DNA of 64,000 nt from assembly GCA_002917075.1 (NCBI GenBank), contig NTMA01000008.1, forward strand, positions 186,001 through 250,000, in the 5' to 3' direction. Numbering within the stretch: the first letter of the stretch is position 1; every line of letters starts with the position of its first letter. This document shows positions 11,569 to 23,321 of the stretch, piece by piece. The notes below the pieces were generated by a model. That model saw nothing but the letters and a program-made list of their open reading frames with translations, did no database searches and was not told the origin of the DNA. Source of the DNA: Hawksworthiomyces lignivorus. Taxonomy: Eukaryota > Ascomycota > Sordariomycetes > Ophiostomatales > Ophiostomataceae. Both the position numbers and the translations under genes were made by a program.

Positions 11569-12830
11569 TTCGAGAGCGTGCCGTCAGATTAAATCATCTA
11601 AGAAAAAGGTCTCAGACTGATGCTTAATCGGCTATGCTGTAGTCTGAAAAAGCCGGCCGGCCGCATGTTAATGTCCATACAGGAAAACAGAGGAGCTTTC
11701 TGGGAGATAGGTCGCGAGGGGAAGGAGAAGGGCAGGCTGGGCGGTTGGGCGCCAAGCATATCGTCCAGCTGTCAGCTCGATGACGTTGATTAGCAGCCAT
11801 TCGCCCGGTGCTCGGAATCGTCGCCGGAACATCATTGAACTGGTCAGGCACAATCTTCTGCAGTTTTAGGCTACGACAAGGAACAACTCTCAGCACTCTA
11901 AACTCGGTAGAGCCCAGGCCGATTATCTTCTATGACATGTCTCTTCCCCAGAGAAAGGGGAAAATTGTGAAGAGATCAAGGCTGCGAGGCTGCGGCCCTC
12001 TCGTTTTTTAAGACACTCCAAGAACCGCGCTCTCAAATTCACTTTGCGCAACGATGGCCACTACCATTGAGGCTATTTCCCCCTTCAGCCTTTCAGACTT
12101 TCGTCTTGTGCTTCTCGTATGTGGTCTAAATAGGGTACACTTCCGTTATGTTTAATACTCCACAGTTTTGTTCATGTCGGCTTTTGCAGTGCATCTCTCC
12201 TTTTTCATTGGCAATGCAGATCGGCAGCGTGTTCCGAATTGCCTAGTCAGGTGCACTCCCAGTTGCGTTTAACTTGAATAAGAGAAGCGCCTACTAAGCT
12301 GCATCTATACGGAGTACGCATGCTCGGCATGTAAGTATTTGCGCAAGTTGTGCAAATGCTTTTTGTGTTGATTTGCTGACGGAGTGGCTGTGCAGTTATG
12401 ACGACGACATGGTCTCTTGGCACCATGGAAACGAAATAAGAGCAGTCAGCTGTTTTCGGTCGCCGTCGAAAATGGGACGGCGTGGTAGATGGCGTATTCA
12501 AAGACTGCGGAGGTGGCTGTATCTGATGAGGAATCAGTTCAATTTGTGTTCTCTTTCTCATTAGTTTACAGCATTTCCTTTAAGTGCTCGCCTCTTTGTG
12601 TCTTTCTTCAATTCCATCTGCCCTTGTTGCACAGTGGCAATGCAAACGGAGAGAGAGTAATCTTAAACTGTAATCTGGGCCCAAACGTCTGTTGGAACTT
12701 AACTTCTTTCAGCTCTCGCATATTTTATCCTTCTTCTCCTTTCTTTTTCATCATCTCTATCTTTTTCTGATTGTCGTCTGAGTCGAAATTCTCCCTTCAC
12801 AGACAGCATCCCCGCCATTTCGCCGCTACG
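11569..12830. other. Divergent intergenic region, NLR and SPRY gene promoters
   Basis: 1.26 kb between two divergent starts. No convincing gene. It holds one TACGGAGTA site (12308-12316). A pyrimidine-rich leader just upstream of 12831 is typical of fungal promoters and 5' UTRs. Confidence 0.6.
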
Positions 12831-14072
12831 ATGTGCTTCGGCTCCAAGGACCAAAGCGGGTCCGGCGATGCGCCGCCGCGTCCCGTCCAATTGACGGCCG
12901 CCGCCGCGCCCAGCAGCGACAAGAAGAGACCTGAGCAAGATTATGCGCCTCCGGCGGGCCCGCCGCCCTCAGCGAGCCGACCGCAAGCAGGCGGCAGCAG
13001 CGACTATGCGCCTCCACCCGGCCCGCCACCGGCTCGTGGAGGTGACGACTACGCACCGCCGGCTGGCCCGCCGCCGGCTCGCGGAGGAGGAGGAGGAAGA
13101 GGAGGGGACGACTACGCGCCGCCACCTGGGCCGCCGCCGGCAGCCTCTGGTGGGGCGCAGCGGCCACAGCACGACTGGGAGACGGCGGTGCCAGACACGG
13201 CGCTGCTGCCGCCGCCGCCGAATCTATTTTCGGGCTGGGACCGGTCGCCGGCCAACAACGCGACCGAAGAGCAGGCGGAGGCGGGCGAGGCGTGGTGCCG
13301 GCAGCACCCGCTGAGCTTCCCGCCGCTGGACCTGCGGCAGGACGGCCCGTCGGGCAGTGACAGCGCCGGCGGCGCCGGCAGCAACGCGGCCGTGCGCGCC
13401 GCCATCGCCGCGCACAACCTGGGACTGCTGACGCCGCCCGGGTTCCGCGGCGAGCTGCGGTGGATGGCGCCCGGCCGCTGGGCCGGGCGCACCACCAGCC
13501 GCGACGCGCCCGACTCCTGCATCCTGGCGTATCCGCCGCTGTACGCGCCGAGCCTGCACAACCCGCTCAATGGCGGCTCGGAACGCTCAGGCCGGCCGTT
13601 CACGGCCTACTATGAGGTCTATGTGCGGCCCGAGGGCAGCCGCCGCGACGAGGTCAGCCTGGCGCTGGGCTTCGCCGCCCTGCCGTACCCGGCGTTCCGC
13701 CTGCCCGGCTGGCACCGCGGCAGCCTGGGCGTGCACGGCGACGACGGCCACCGCTACGTCAACGACATGTGGGGCGGCAAGGACTTTCTGCCCCAGCCCT
13801 TCCGCGTCGGCGCCACCTACGGCATCGGCATGTGCTTCGCCCCCGACCCCCGCGCCAACAACGGCCTGCGCGTCGAGGTCTTCTTCACCCAGGACGGCCG
13901 CCGCGTCGGCAGCTGGGACCTGCACGAAGAGTCCGACTCCCAGCAGGACCGCCCCGTCACCGGCCTCGAGGGCTTCCACGACTTGAGCCTGGCCATCGGC
14001 TCCTTCAGCCAGGTCGCCTTTGAGGTCCGGCTGGACCCCCATATGTGGCTCTACAAGGACGTGGACAATTAG
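12831..14072 (+). CDS. SPRY-domain protein with YAPP repeats
   Basis: A single exon of 413 residues. I chose the start at 12831 (MCFGSKD) over an in-frame upstream start because it begins the recognisable protein and follows a pyrimidine-rich leader. Residues 38-107 hold four repeats of DYAPP[AP]GPPP separated by Gly-rich spacers. The second half (about 190-405) is a B30.2/SPRY fold: PFTAYYEVYV, VSLALGFAALPYPAFRLPGW, RVEVFFTQDGRRVGSW. A PPLY motif at 235-238 fits the PPxY ligand of WW domains. Yeast Ssh4 and Ear1 are SPRY proteins that recruit the ubiquitin ligase Rsp5 to endosomal cargo through such motifs. Unlike them, no membrane segment is seen here, so a Rsp5-adaptor role is only a suggestion. 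Confidence 0.85.
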   Translation: MCFGSKDQSGSGDAPPRPVQLTAAAAPSSDKKRPEQDYAPPAGPPPSASRPQAGGSSDYAPPPGPPPARGGDDYAPPAGPPPARGGGGGRGGDDYAPPPGPPPAASGGAQRPQHDWETAVPDTALLPPPPNLFSGWDRSPANNATEEQAEAGEAWCRQHPLSFPPLDLRQDGPSGSDSAGGAGSNAAVRAAIAAHNLGLLTPPGFRGELRWMAPGRWAGRTTSRDAPDSCILAYPPLYAPSLHNPLNGGSERSGRPFTAYYEVYVRPEGSRRDEVSLALGFAALPYPAFRLPGWHRGSLGVHGDDGHRYVNDMWGGKDFLPQPFRVGATYGIGMCFAPDPRANNGLRVEVFFTQDGRRVGSWDLHEESDSQQDRPVTGLEGFHDLSLAIGSFSQVAFEVRLDPHMWLYKDVDN

Positions 14073-14495
14073 AAACGAGGATAAAGGGGGGGGAGAAGAG
14101 ATGAGGAATGTGATTTTTCGTTCGCGCTGCCTTTCTCATTTACGTTACGTTATTTTTTTTCTCTCTTCTTTTCACGTCTAGTCGAATTTATTGGCCGTCC
14201 TTTTCAGTGGGCGAAGCTGGAACTAGCCAGCGGGAGGAACACAGTTGCGCTGCATCAAGTCCTTTCAGGGTGGTCATTATACCACAAATGCACCATTGCA
14301 TATCTTACGGTCGTTTTATTGTACGCAAGAAAGAAAGTAGTCGATGATTGAACGCTTTACTAAAAGAAGCCTGGGCGAAACAAACGCCAAATAGTGCTTG
14401 TGATATACCAAATTCTTCAATAAACTCCCCATAATTGTACCCCCTGTCCCATGCCTTTCCGTATCAACTGAAAACAAAGAACACAAAATATTTAA
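14073..14495. other. Intergenic between convergent genes
   Basis: 3' flanks of the SPRY gene and the kinesin-5 gene; AT-rich in the second half. No gene or repeat seen. Confidence 0.6.
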
Positions 14496-17400
14496 TTAGT
14501 TCAGCCGCGGACTCCGCCGCCGCGACAGGCTCTGAGCAAACACCGATGGAGGCATGTTCTCCCGGCCGTCGAGTGTCATCACCGAGCTGCGGAGGCTCTT
14601 AGCCTGCTTGAGCGGCGGCGGTGCCGTCCCCGCCCGAGTGCTTCGCCGGAACGACGGTATTATGTTCCCGTTGGTGCTCATTGCCAGCGACGCCCGAGGC
14701 GAGTTCGGTGCGTGCTGCTGCAGCACAGCGGATGCGTCAGGATCGTTAAAGATGACAGGAACCGTGGACACGTCGGCAATCGTTCTGCTTGGCGTCGGCA
14801 TGCTGTCGTGGAGCTCGCTGTCTAGATCGTCCTCCAAAATGCTCTTCTGCTCATCTCCTTCCGTACTGCTGTTGTTCGTATCGCCGCTGCTGCCTCGCAT
14901 CTCGGCAAGGAGAACATGGTGTGGCGCAGTCCGCGGCAAATCCAGCGGATACTTGTACTGGACCTTCTCGGGCGTGTCGCCTGTAGGCACATACTCCCGC
15001 AACGTCGTGCTCGTCACTTGGGCGCGGAGGTCGCTGAGCGGCTCGCACAGTGTCGTCTCCAGAGGCGCCAAACTCTGGTGCATCTCGTCTGTGTCCGCCT
15101 TGGTTTCATCAGCAACGTCTGCTGCGCGGTCCGCCGCCTGCTGCGCGTGGCTGGCCAGCTCTGAGAACGTAGTCGCCAAGGCTTCCGATATCTTTCCGAC
15201 GGATTCGCTGTGCTGTGTGGCGTGTTCTGCATTGCGGGTCATAGCTCGTGCGACGAGCTGGTCGAGATCCTGCATCTGCACGTCGAGGTCGCTCATCTGC
15301 TCGCCAACGACGCGGACTGTCTCTGCATGAACCGATTTTGTCGTGTTCTGGATCGACGTGCTGTGGTCGTCTGCGGTCTATAGAGCGCACAAGAGTTCCA
15401 TCATTAGCTTGTGACTTCACCTTCTCAGTTCATGAATGGTTCAACTTACCGCCCAGTCCCCTTGCAGCTTGGACTTCAAATCATCGCGCGACTTGCTCAC
15501 ATCTTGAACAAAGCCGTCTCCGGTAGTATTCCATGCATCCATCCCCTTGGCATATACCTCGAGGCCTCCCTCAAACGACTGGTTGGACTGGACCATGCGC
15601 TCGCGGAGCACGTCGGCCTTGGCAGCCAACCGCGACTCCTGGATTTCGGCTTGTGCCGTAATCAGGCTGCCGATCTGGGCGAGGAGTCGTCGCCGGTCCT
15701 CGGCGGCTTGCCTCCGCTCCTCCTCGACGGCTTCTTGGATCTGCACGGCAATGGACGTGTTCGACTGCACGATCGCCTGGCTGGCTGTCTCTACTTTTTG
15801 CCGCAGGATATCGGACTCGGCCCGCTGGGCGCTCATGTGCTTCAGCATGTCTTCGAAGATTGTCTTGAAATCCTTGCCTAGCGTGCTGTATGAAGAGTGA
15901 AGCTGTTGAAGGGTCAGTTGTGCCCGGTGGGGGAGACAGGATTTGGGCTGCTAGAGAGAAAGATAATGGAAAAGGCCTCATTCTTACCTGGTTGTGAAAC
16001 GTGCCAAGCTCGCTCAAGACATCCTCTGCGATCCGCTCCGCGGCAGAGGCGATTGCCTGCAGGCTCTCGCCGACGCGGCCCTGGATGTGGTCGCGGACGG
16101 CGCGGATCTCTTCTAGGACCTTGTCTAGCTCCTCTTTCGACGCGCTCTGCTCCGTCAGCAGCGAGCATTTTGAGGCCTCAAACGACGCCAGGTTCTGGTC
16201 CAGCAGCTCCTGCGTCGAGGAGAGGCTCTGCTGGCCCTCCTGGACAAACGACTGCATGCGCTGCGAGATGCGGGCAATGTGGCGGTCCTGGGAGGCGCGC
16301 AGGTCGAGGATGCGGGACTCGACCAGCCGCGTCACCTCGGAGACTTGCGCCTGGGACCCGGCCCACGTGTTGCGGTTGACGCCCTGCAGGTCGGACTTGC
16401 GGCGGTTCTTGGCGCGGAGGCCGTCGATGTCGCTGACGGTGCGGTTGAGGGTGGCGACGAGGTCGCTGCCGATGGCGGCCAGCTTCGTCTCGGTGGACTG
16501 GTGCGCCTGGCGGACGTGGGTCTCCTCGGCGAGCGACTTGCGCGTGGCGGCGAGGACCAGCTCGGTGTGGTCGAGGACGCCCTTAGTGTCGTCTAGCTCG
16601 GCGCGGGTGCCTTCGTGCTCCTTCTTGAGCCCCATGAAGTTGGAGGTGAGCTCGAGGAGCTCCTGCAGCTTGTGGCGCAGGTTGTTCTCCATGGTCTCGA
16701 TCTTGGCGGCCTGCTCCTCGGCCAGGATGCGGCGCGACTCGCTCTGCACGGTCATCTCCTCGTAGGCCTCGTTGGACAGGTAGACGCCGTTGCGCTGGCG
16801 CGTGATGATCAGCTCGCTCTTGAGCTTCTCGATCTCGGCGGTGAACTCGCGCAGCAGCGTCTTCTTGTTGATCAGCTGGTTGACCTGCGGCTTGTTGCGA
16901 ATGTTCTTGGCCCGGAAGGCGTAGTCGAGCGTAGAGATGGTCTCCTCGAGGTTGCTCTTGGCGGTGGAGATGGTGGCGATGATGCACGTTTTGGTGCGGC
17001 CGCCGAGCGAGTCCTGCAGCAGGCGGGTCAGCTTGGACTCGCGGTAGGGCACGTGGGCAGTGCGGTCGACGAGGGCGTTGATGACGCGGCCCAGCGTGAG
17101 CAGGCTCTTGTTGATGAGGCCGGCCTCTGCGGCGCGCTTGTTCTCGGCGCCGGAGCGCTGGATGTTCTCGCTGCCAGCCAGATCGACGAGGTTCAGCTTG
17201 CCCGTGCTGAAGTAGTCTTCGCCGGACTCGGTCAGGTGCTTCGTGTGGACGGTGATGGTGAAGACGGTGTGGCTGCGGCTGCTGAGGTCGTTGCACTTGG
17301 TCGCGGCGACTTGGCGGCGGACGCTGCCCTCCTGCAGGCGCTTGATACCATCGGCGGCCGACGCGATGTGGCGCTCCTCCATGCCCTGGACCACCGTGGC

Positions 17401-18352
17401 GGCGTGTCCCTTGCGCGAGTTGTCGTCGTAGATCTTCAGCTTGCCGCCGGTGCCGTTGTCTGCATCGGGCGAGAGCAGGTCGCGCAGCTCTTCGTTGTAC
17501 AGTTCGATAAAGGAGCAGCGCACGATGCTGTCGGACTCGTCGCTCTCGAGCTTGTTGAAGAGCGACTGGAGAACGCGCGGAATGATGCCAGCGGCATCTG
17601 TGAGCAGACCCAATGTCTCGGTCATGTCGCCGGACATGGTGTATGTCTTGCCTGTGCCGGTCTGGCCATAGGCAAAAATGGTGCAGTTGAAGCCGGAGAG
17701 CATCTAAACGAGGAGAGAGAGGTCAGTCCGAACATAAAGTACAACAAGAAAAAGTAACCGAACAAAAGGCGAGACAGAGAAAACGCGTCGAACGAACCTC
17801 GTCCAAGATGGGCTTCACGACGTCGTCGAAGATCATGCTCTGGTCGGCGGCCGGCGAGAAGACGCGGTCAAAGTTGTAGGTTTTGTTGCTCAGGGCATTG
17901 GGGCCCATCATCAGCTCGACCACCTTGCCCTTGGCGCCGTCTGTGTTGACGACGACGGCGCTGTTCTCGCGGACTTCGCGCTCGTTGCGGCCGCGACACC
18001 GCACAACGACATTGATATTGGTCTCTTCGTCGACTGCAACCACGACAGAGCCGGGATCGGCAGTCTCAAAGTCGCGTTCCTTCCGCTTTATGCCAGCGGC
18101 TGTGGCCGTCGTGGCGACGGACATGAGGGATTCGGCGGGTGATACGGCGCCGGCACGGCCAATGCGTGAGGTGGCGGCTGCAGAAGACGAGGTTGGCAGA
18201 TGTGAGGACGTGAGCTGGTGCCGTGCAGTCGACACCCGCTTTGTCTGGCGCACACCAGGCCGTGACGCGGCACTGGCACCGGACCGGAGACTAGACACCA
18301 CTGAGGATGCATTGGTGGTCCTCCGCGAGGGCTGTTCCCGCGTGAAGGCCAT
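14496..18352 (-). CDS. BIMC: Kinesin-5 (BimC/Eg5) mitotic motor
   Basis: Exons 18352-17798, 17703-15988, 15902-15450 and 15377-14496, all phase 0, give 1,201 residues, the usual kinesin-5 size. The N-terminal motor follows a 115-residue Ser/Thr-rich leader. Its parts are VVVRCRGRNERE, P-loop GQTGTGKT (198-205), switch I SSRSH (326-330) and switch II DLAGSE (359-364). A long coiled-coil stalk follows. The tail has the BimC box with the expected CDK site, T1043 in GDTPEKVQY. Kinesin-5 forms bipolar tetramers that slide antiparallel microtubules apart to build the spindle. The C-terminus ends in a basic SRRRSPRL motif. It diverges from the PHAF1-like gene. Confidence 0.96.
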
Positions 18353-19489
18353 CTGTACGGAAGAGAGAGGAGGGGAGGGGAGAGGAAGGAAGAAGAAGAG
18401 GAGAGGAGAGACGTGAACACTATGATGATGTTGATATTGAAGGAGCTATGTGGGATAGGACTCTGTCTGTGAAACTATTCGTGTTGGGATAGAACAGAAA
18501 ACCCAACCGTAGTCATATAAACTATGAAGTCAAGGAAGAAACAAGCTCAGGTCAATGTTCGCTAGTAGAGATAAAAAGAGACCCTTGCGGAATGCTGCGT
18601 GTTGAGCGCTGGGTAGGGTACGTAGGCTTAGGGTAGAGTCGCGGGGAAGAAAATGCAGGGATGGGAGACTATTCAACGGCACTGAATCACGGGATGCTGC
18701 TGCATATTCATCGCATGCGCGGTATTGACAGTCGTGGTTGGGTTCTGACAGGGGAATTTTGCCCGCATATGGGCTTGTTGACATTCTGCTGGGATGAAGC
18801 CGAAGGACGTACATAGTCATAGGGCGGCGGGCAGCGGTGAGTGTCTCGCGGCTGTTGGTCAACAAGGGTGTGGCGCTATGTGGATGTGAGCTGTTGGCCT
18901 GGCAACGGTCAAGCCACAACGCGAAACTACCCTGAAGCTCCCAAAACAGACTAGCGTGACGTCTTCCTTTCCGCCTAGAGAGATAGCCTGATAATGGAAA
19001 GTATTACCCCACCCTGCCTGAGTAGTAGCAGAGCAGCAGGAGCAGCAGCAGAGCCAGCGCTTGCTCTTTCCCTTGCAGATGACCAGATGACGTCTCGAGC
19101 TGCCCCGCCGCTGCGGCCACGAGGAAGGCGCGGCGGAGAGTGACTCCCAGCACCTGCTGCCAAGATCCAAGGGACCTCTTCATAGCATCTTCGTAGCAGC
19201 GTATCGCCGTCTTTGCGTAAGCTTATAGTATAATACTGTTTATTGGTATAGGAGAGTAGACCTTCTCTCTCTTCCTATTCTTCCTCGTATTCTTCTCTGA
19301 TTTTGTGTTTCACAGTCTCATATTCTTTCTCCCCTCTCTCCCTGCACTGCCCACGACTTTTACGAGTACCATCGATACCGGTCTCTTGGACGGATGGATC
19401 CTTGAGGGCCGAATTGCACCTTGCATAGCTTCTTCACTCTCCCTCGCAAGCACTTCTTTCCTTTGATCTTCTCGCCCTCCTCTTTCGTC
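18353..19489. other. Divergent intergenic region, kinesin-5 and PHAF1 promoters
   Basis: 1.1 kb. Purine-rich next to the kinesin start and pyrimidine-rich before the PHAF1 start. Small open frames on the minus strand lack the GC-rich third positions of real genes here. No repeat seen. Confidence 0.6.
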
Positions 19490-21358
19490 ATGACGCTCTT
19501 CACGGCTCAGCTCCACCCTGGAAGGGCCTTGGGGTTCCTTGGTGCGTGCTACACGAAGCAAAGACCTCACATTGTGTTTTAAGCAGGTTTGACTAACAAG
19601 ATCTCTTTTCCAGTCCTCGGCGCTTCGCTGCATGACATCCTCACCCGCCTCAAGGCCGAACCGCAGTGCTTCCCCAAGCTCGACCTCACGTACTCGCCAA
19701 CCGCACCCGTCCAAGACCCCGTAATCCTGACCTTACCGGCAAACGGCCTACGCCTGCGCTTCGACGGCCCTGAGCAGCGGCTGCGGCTGATCGAGATTCT
19801 CGACTTCACCAAAAACCACATCTTTTTCAAGGAGCAGAACAAGGACCGCGACCTTGTCAAGCCCGCTAGCAGCAGCAGCGGCGGCACCGAGACCGTTTCT
19901 GGACCGACGTTCCGGCACATCTACTCGCGGTTCCTAGGACCCACCTACGACGGCGAGTTCATCCCTGGCGGAGAAGAGGGCAGCGGCGGGGCAGCAGGCA
20001 CCTACGTCCTGTCATACCCGGGCGTGGCATTCACGTTCCCGATGGCGCCGACTGCATACTCACCCGACAAGGACGTGGTGTCGCTGCTGTCGACACCGAG
20101 CAACCTGGTAGCGGTGTCCATGGCGGTGTTCAGCGGCGACTCGTGGACGCAGGCGCGCGATCACCTGTGGACGGAGGTGCTGCCGGCTATCAAGATGTTT
20201 GCACCGCTGGCTCGGGGCAAGGACCTGGCGCCGGACGAGGTGTCGCTGGTGAAGATTCACGGCGGCGGCAAGCTGCAGCTCTTTCGCCGGTGGGCGGCGC
20301 CAGCAGCCGGAACGGGGGCAGGATCGTCGTCTTCGGCAGCAGCATCGGCAGGAGCAGGAGGAGCTGTGGCCATGCCACCGTCGGCGGCAGCCACGTCTTC
20401 TGCGTCCGCGTCTGCTCCGTCTTCCTCGTCATCGTCGGTCTGGATCTCTCTGGGGGAGACGACGCCGCAGGAGCTCGTCACAGAGCTGGGTCCGCCAGAC
20501 GCCATCTACCGCAAGAGCGACCAGCGCATGTACATCCACAAGATCCGCACGGCTAGCAGCAGTCGGACGCGGCCAAACGGCGTAGGCGGCGACCACCTGC
20601 ACGGCCGGCGCCAGGACGACGCTCTAACCGACACGGACCAGTCGTCGATTCCTACGGCATCTTCGGACGACGAGGACGACGACGAGGCGGCGATCGAAGA
20701 CGAGCTTCTCACGGGCAACGTCTCGGGCGAGTGCTTTTTCAACTACTTTTACCTGGGGTTCGATGTGCTGGTGTCGACGCCGACGTCGCCGTCGCGGCCT
20801 CCACCATCGCAGCTAGGCGTGTCCGAAGGAGGGGGAGGAGGGGGAGGGGACGACGGGACAGGCACAGCGCCGACGTCATCGTCACCCTCCATTCCCGAGC
20901 GGCCGCTCAAGACCGAGGCTGCCGACCGGCTGGTGGCGACCAAGGTCGTGCTGCATGGCAACGTGCCTGGGTCGTACCCGTTCAACCGGCACCGGCGGTG
21001 TCGGTGGGAGATTGCATACCTGGGGGACCGCAGCGCAGCTGCCAATGCGGAGACGCCGTTCCCGCAGATCGAAGCGCACCTGCACGAAGCGTGGCGCAGC
21101 ATCTACGGCTCCGACGCCGAGGCCCGCCAGCGCCAGCGCGGCATGGTGCTGAACCGCGGCTGGGGCGACAGCCCCGGCAGCAGCATCGAGCTTCTGGGCG
21201 GCTGGGAGGAGAGCCACCGCGGGGCCAAGGGCGGCGCTGCGAGCGGACGCGGCGTCAAGGGCGGCGCCGAGGACTCGACAACGACGCTCTACGGCTTTCC
21301 CGGCCTCGTGTTCGAGGTGCTGCGGAACGGCTACGTGAGCGCGCTGACGGTGTTCTGA
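19490..21358 (+). CDS. PHAF1: PHAF1/UPF0183 family protein
   Basis: Exons 19490-19541 and 19614-21358 (72-base intron with a GACTAAC branch site) give 598 residues. The first exon supplies the family's opening MTLFTAQLHPGRALGFL, which joins VLGASLHDILTRLKAEPQ. Later blocks also fit: GLRLRFDGPEQRLRLIEI, YPGVAFTFPM, ISLGETTPQELVTELGPPDA, FFNYFYLGFDVL, and the closing YGFPGLVFEVLRNGYVSALTVF. The human member (C16orf70) works with BCAS3 at phagophore membranes in autophagy; fungal members are little studied. It is longer than the human protein because of Ser/Ala-rich and acidic inserts at about residues 250-290, 360-385 and 415-450. Confidence 0.93.
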
Positions 21359-23321
21359 GGAAGGGGAAGCGGATGAGAAAGACGACGAGAGCTGCTTCTG
21401 TCTCTGCTGGGTTCTTTTTCTATTATATGGTGGCGTCCTCTAACAGGCGTTCTCTGGTTTTGATTAGCATAGGACAGTGCGGCCGCTCTCGCTCTCCAGA
21501 GCACAATGGCGCCTCGATAGCATGAATCTTCAAATGTGACCTATTTCATGAGCTTTGCCGTCCCTCTGCTTACGTTTCCCGCTTTGTTATTTTTGCCCTT
21601 CTCTTGTAGCATGTCTCGAATTGTGCATCGACGAGTCGGCTCATCCTGCCAGCCAGAGCCCGGTTTAGTCTCTCGATCAGTCCATCCAAGCAAAATCTAG
21701 TGAGAGCCTTTTTTACCTCGTAAGCTTTGGCAGCTACAGCCGGGGGGATGGCATCGAGGCGTGCCACAGAGCGCAAACAGAAACAAGGCCGCTCCCTGGA
21801 TCTACGTGTACTATGGCCAGCGATCCCCTTGATCCCCTTGACATCCAAATTATTACCTTTTTTAAGGGGAACTATTAACTTTCGAGCACTCGTACAACGT
21901 TCAGAGATGCAGAGGAAATACATACTACTTTGTATTTTATGAGTGTCAACCAATTAAATGGGGATACCTTGTATTGAAGTGCAACAGTGTGGGAGCACAC
22001 ATCTCAGAGAATAAAAACCATAGTTATGCCATCCAGTTTCAGTCTCCCAGGCTTACGTGCATTTGCTTCTAGGGTCAGCACCAGCTCGTTCATGACGCAC
22101 AACAATGGATTGTCGAAAGGGTCCTACACCTGCTTAGACCACAGCTGCGTCATTTGTCTTCTTCCACTGTGGCGACCACGATCATTCAGACCGCAGCCAT
22201 TCGAAAACAAAAAGAAAAGTCTAGTAATACTTCAAGCAAGAGAATTTTCCTTTTACAGTATTACAAAAACTGGCACTATTTTCTAAGGGCATGGCTGGTC
22301 TAGATGAGTGTCTTTACGAGCTGTGGAATACGAGATGTTGCATGAGTACATGGTTAGCAAAGCGAAGGATGAAATAAGGTTCTCAGCAGCGTTTTTTTTA
22401 GCGCGCAATGAGCCTTCGAGAGCAGTGCCGAACTCACCAAAACTGGGGGGAGAGCCTCTGGACCCTCTGGGCCCTCTAGACCCTCTGGACCGCTCCGCGC
22501 TGGGCGATGGGCGATGGGCGATCGCTGCCGCTTTTGGTGGGTTGGCAGAGGCAGGGGGGTTTTTCCGATCGTCTGAAATTCCCTGCCTTGGGCCCCCTCA
22601 AAATAGGCGGGACAGGTCAAGAAAGTACCGCTGCAGTCGGCTGTAGTCTGCTGTAGTCTTGCTGCAGTCTGCTGCACACATGCAGGACTATGCTTACAGA
22701 AGGCCGAGCCGGCTTCCACCGAACTGGTTACGACTACTGACAGAACGTCCTCCACCTCCAACCTCCATCATACATCCACCACACATCCACCACACCAGCA
22801 CACCATCCACTAACTACACGTACACCACCACTACGATGTAACGACTTTTCTCCTCTTTTTTCACATGAAGTTTGATTTGGTCGCCGCATCTGCCAACCTG
22901 ATTTTGCGTTCTCTTTTCGTCTCCTTTTTTTTTCTATTTTATTTTATTTCATTCTACTTCTATTTTTGATTTGCCGCTTCTCTTTGTTGTTTCGTCCATC
23001 TTGTTGCCGTTCCCACTACTTTCACTCTCGTTGTTCGGCTTCATTCAGTTCCCATCTTCTGCTACTGCGCCAATTTTATCCTCCTTTTCATCGTACTCCT
23101 CTTCCTCATCTCAGTCTTTTTGCCTCCCCGTCTTCGGAAAATGCTCTTCGAAGAGCGGCAAGTTTCTAATTCTTTGTAGCCATAGCCAACGTCATCCTAG
23201 TTGGCTCCCCTTTTCACCGCATCATTCATGGACATGTGACGACGTTTCGACTCTTGGTTCTACTCAACTCCTTTTCTATCGAGAGCCTCTTCCGCCCCTC
23301 TGCTCTTGAGGCTTCCTATCC
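21359..23321. other. Intergenic, no gene seen
   Basis: About 2 kb. The middle is AT-rich. At 22458-22520 are short imperfect repeats (CCCTCTGG and GGGCGAT units), and at 22630-22680 CTGCAGTC repeats. The last 500 bases are pyrimidine-rich and look like the promoter and leader of the next gene. The small open frames have no recognisable content. Confidence 0.6.

Noticed and set aside
12053..12154. Short frame starting MATTIEAISPFSLSDF in the NLR/SPRY promoter region
   Set aside because: Only about 33 codons with a stop, no clear splice continuation and no recognised family; could be a gene remnant but not supportable.
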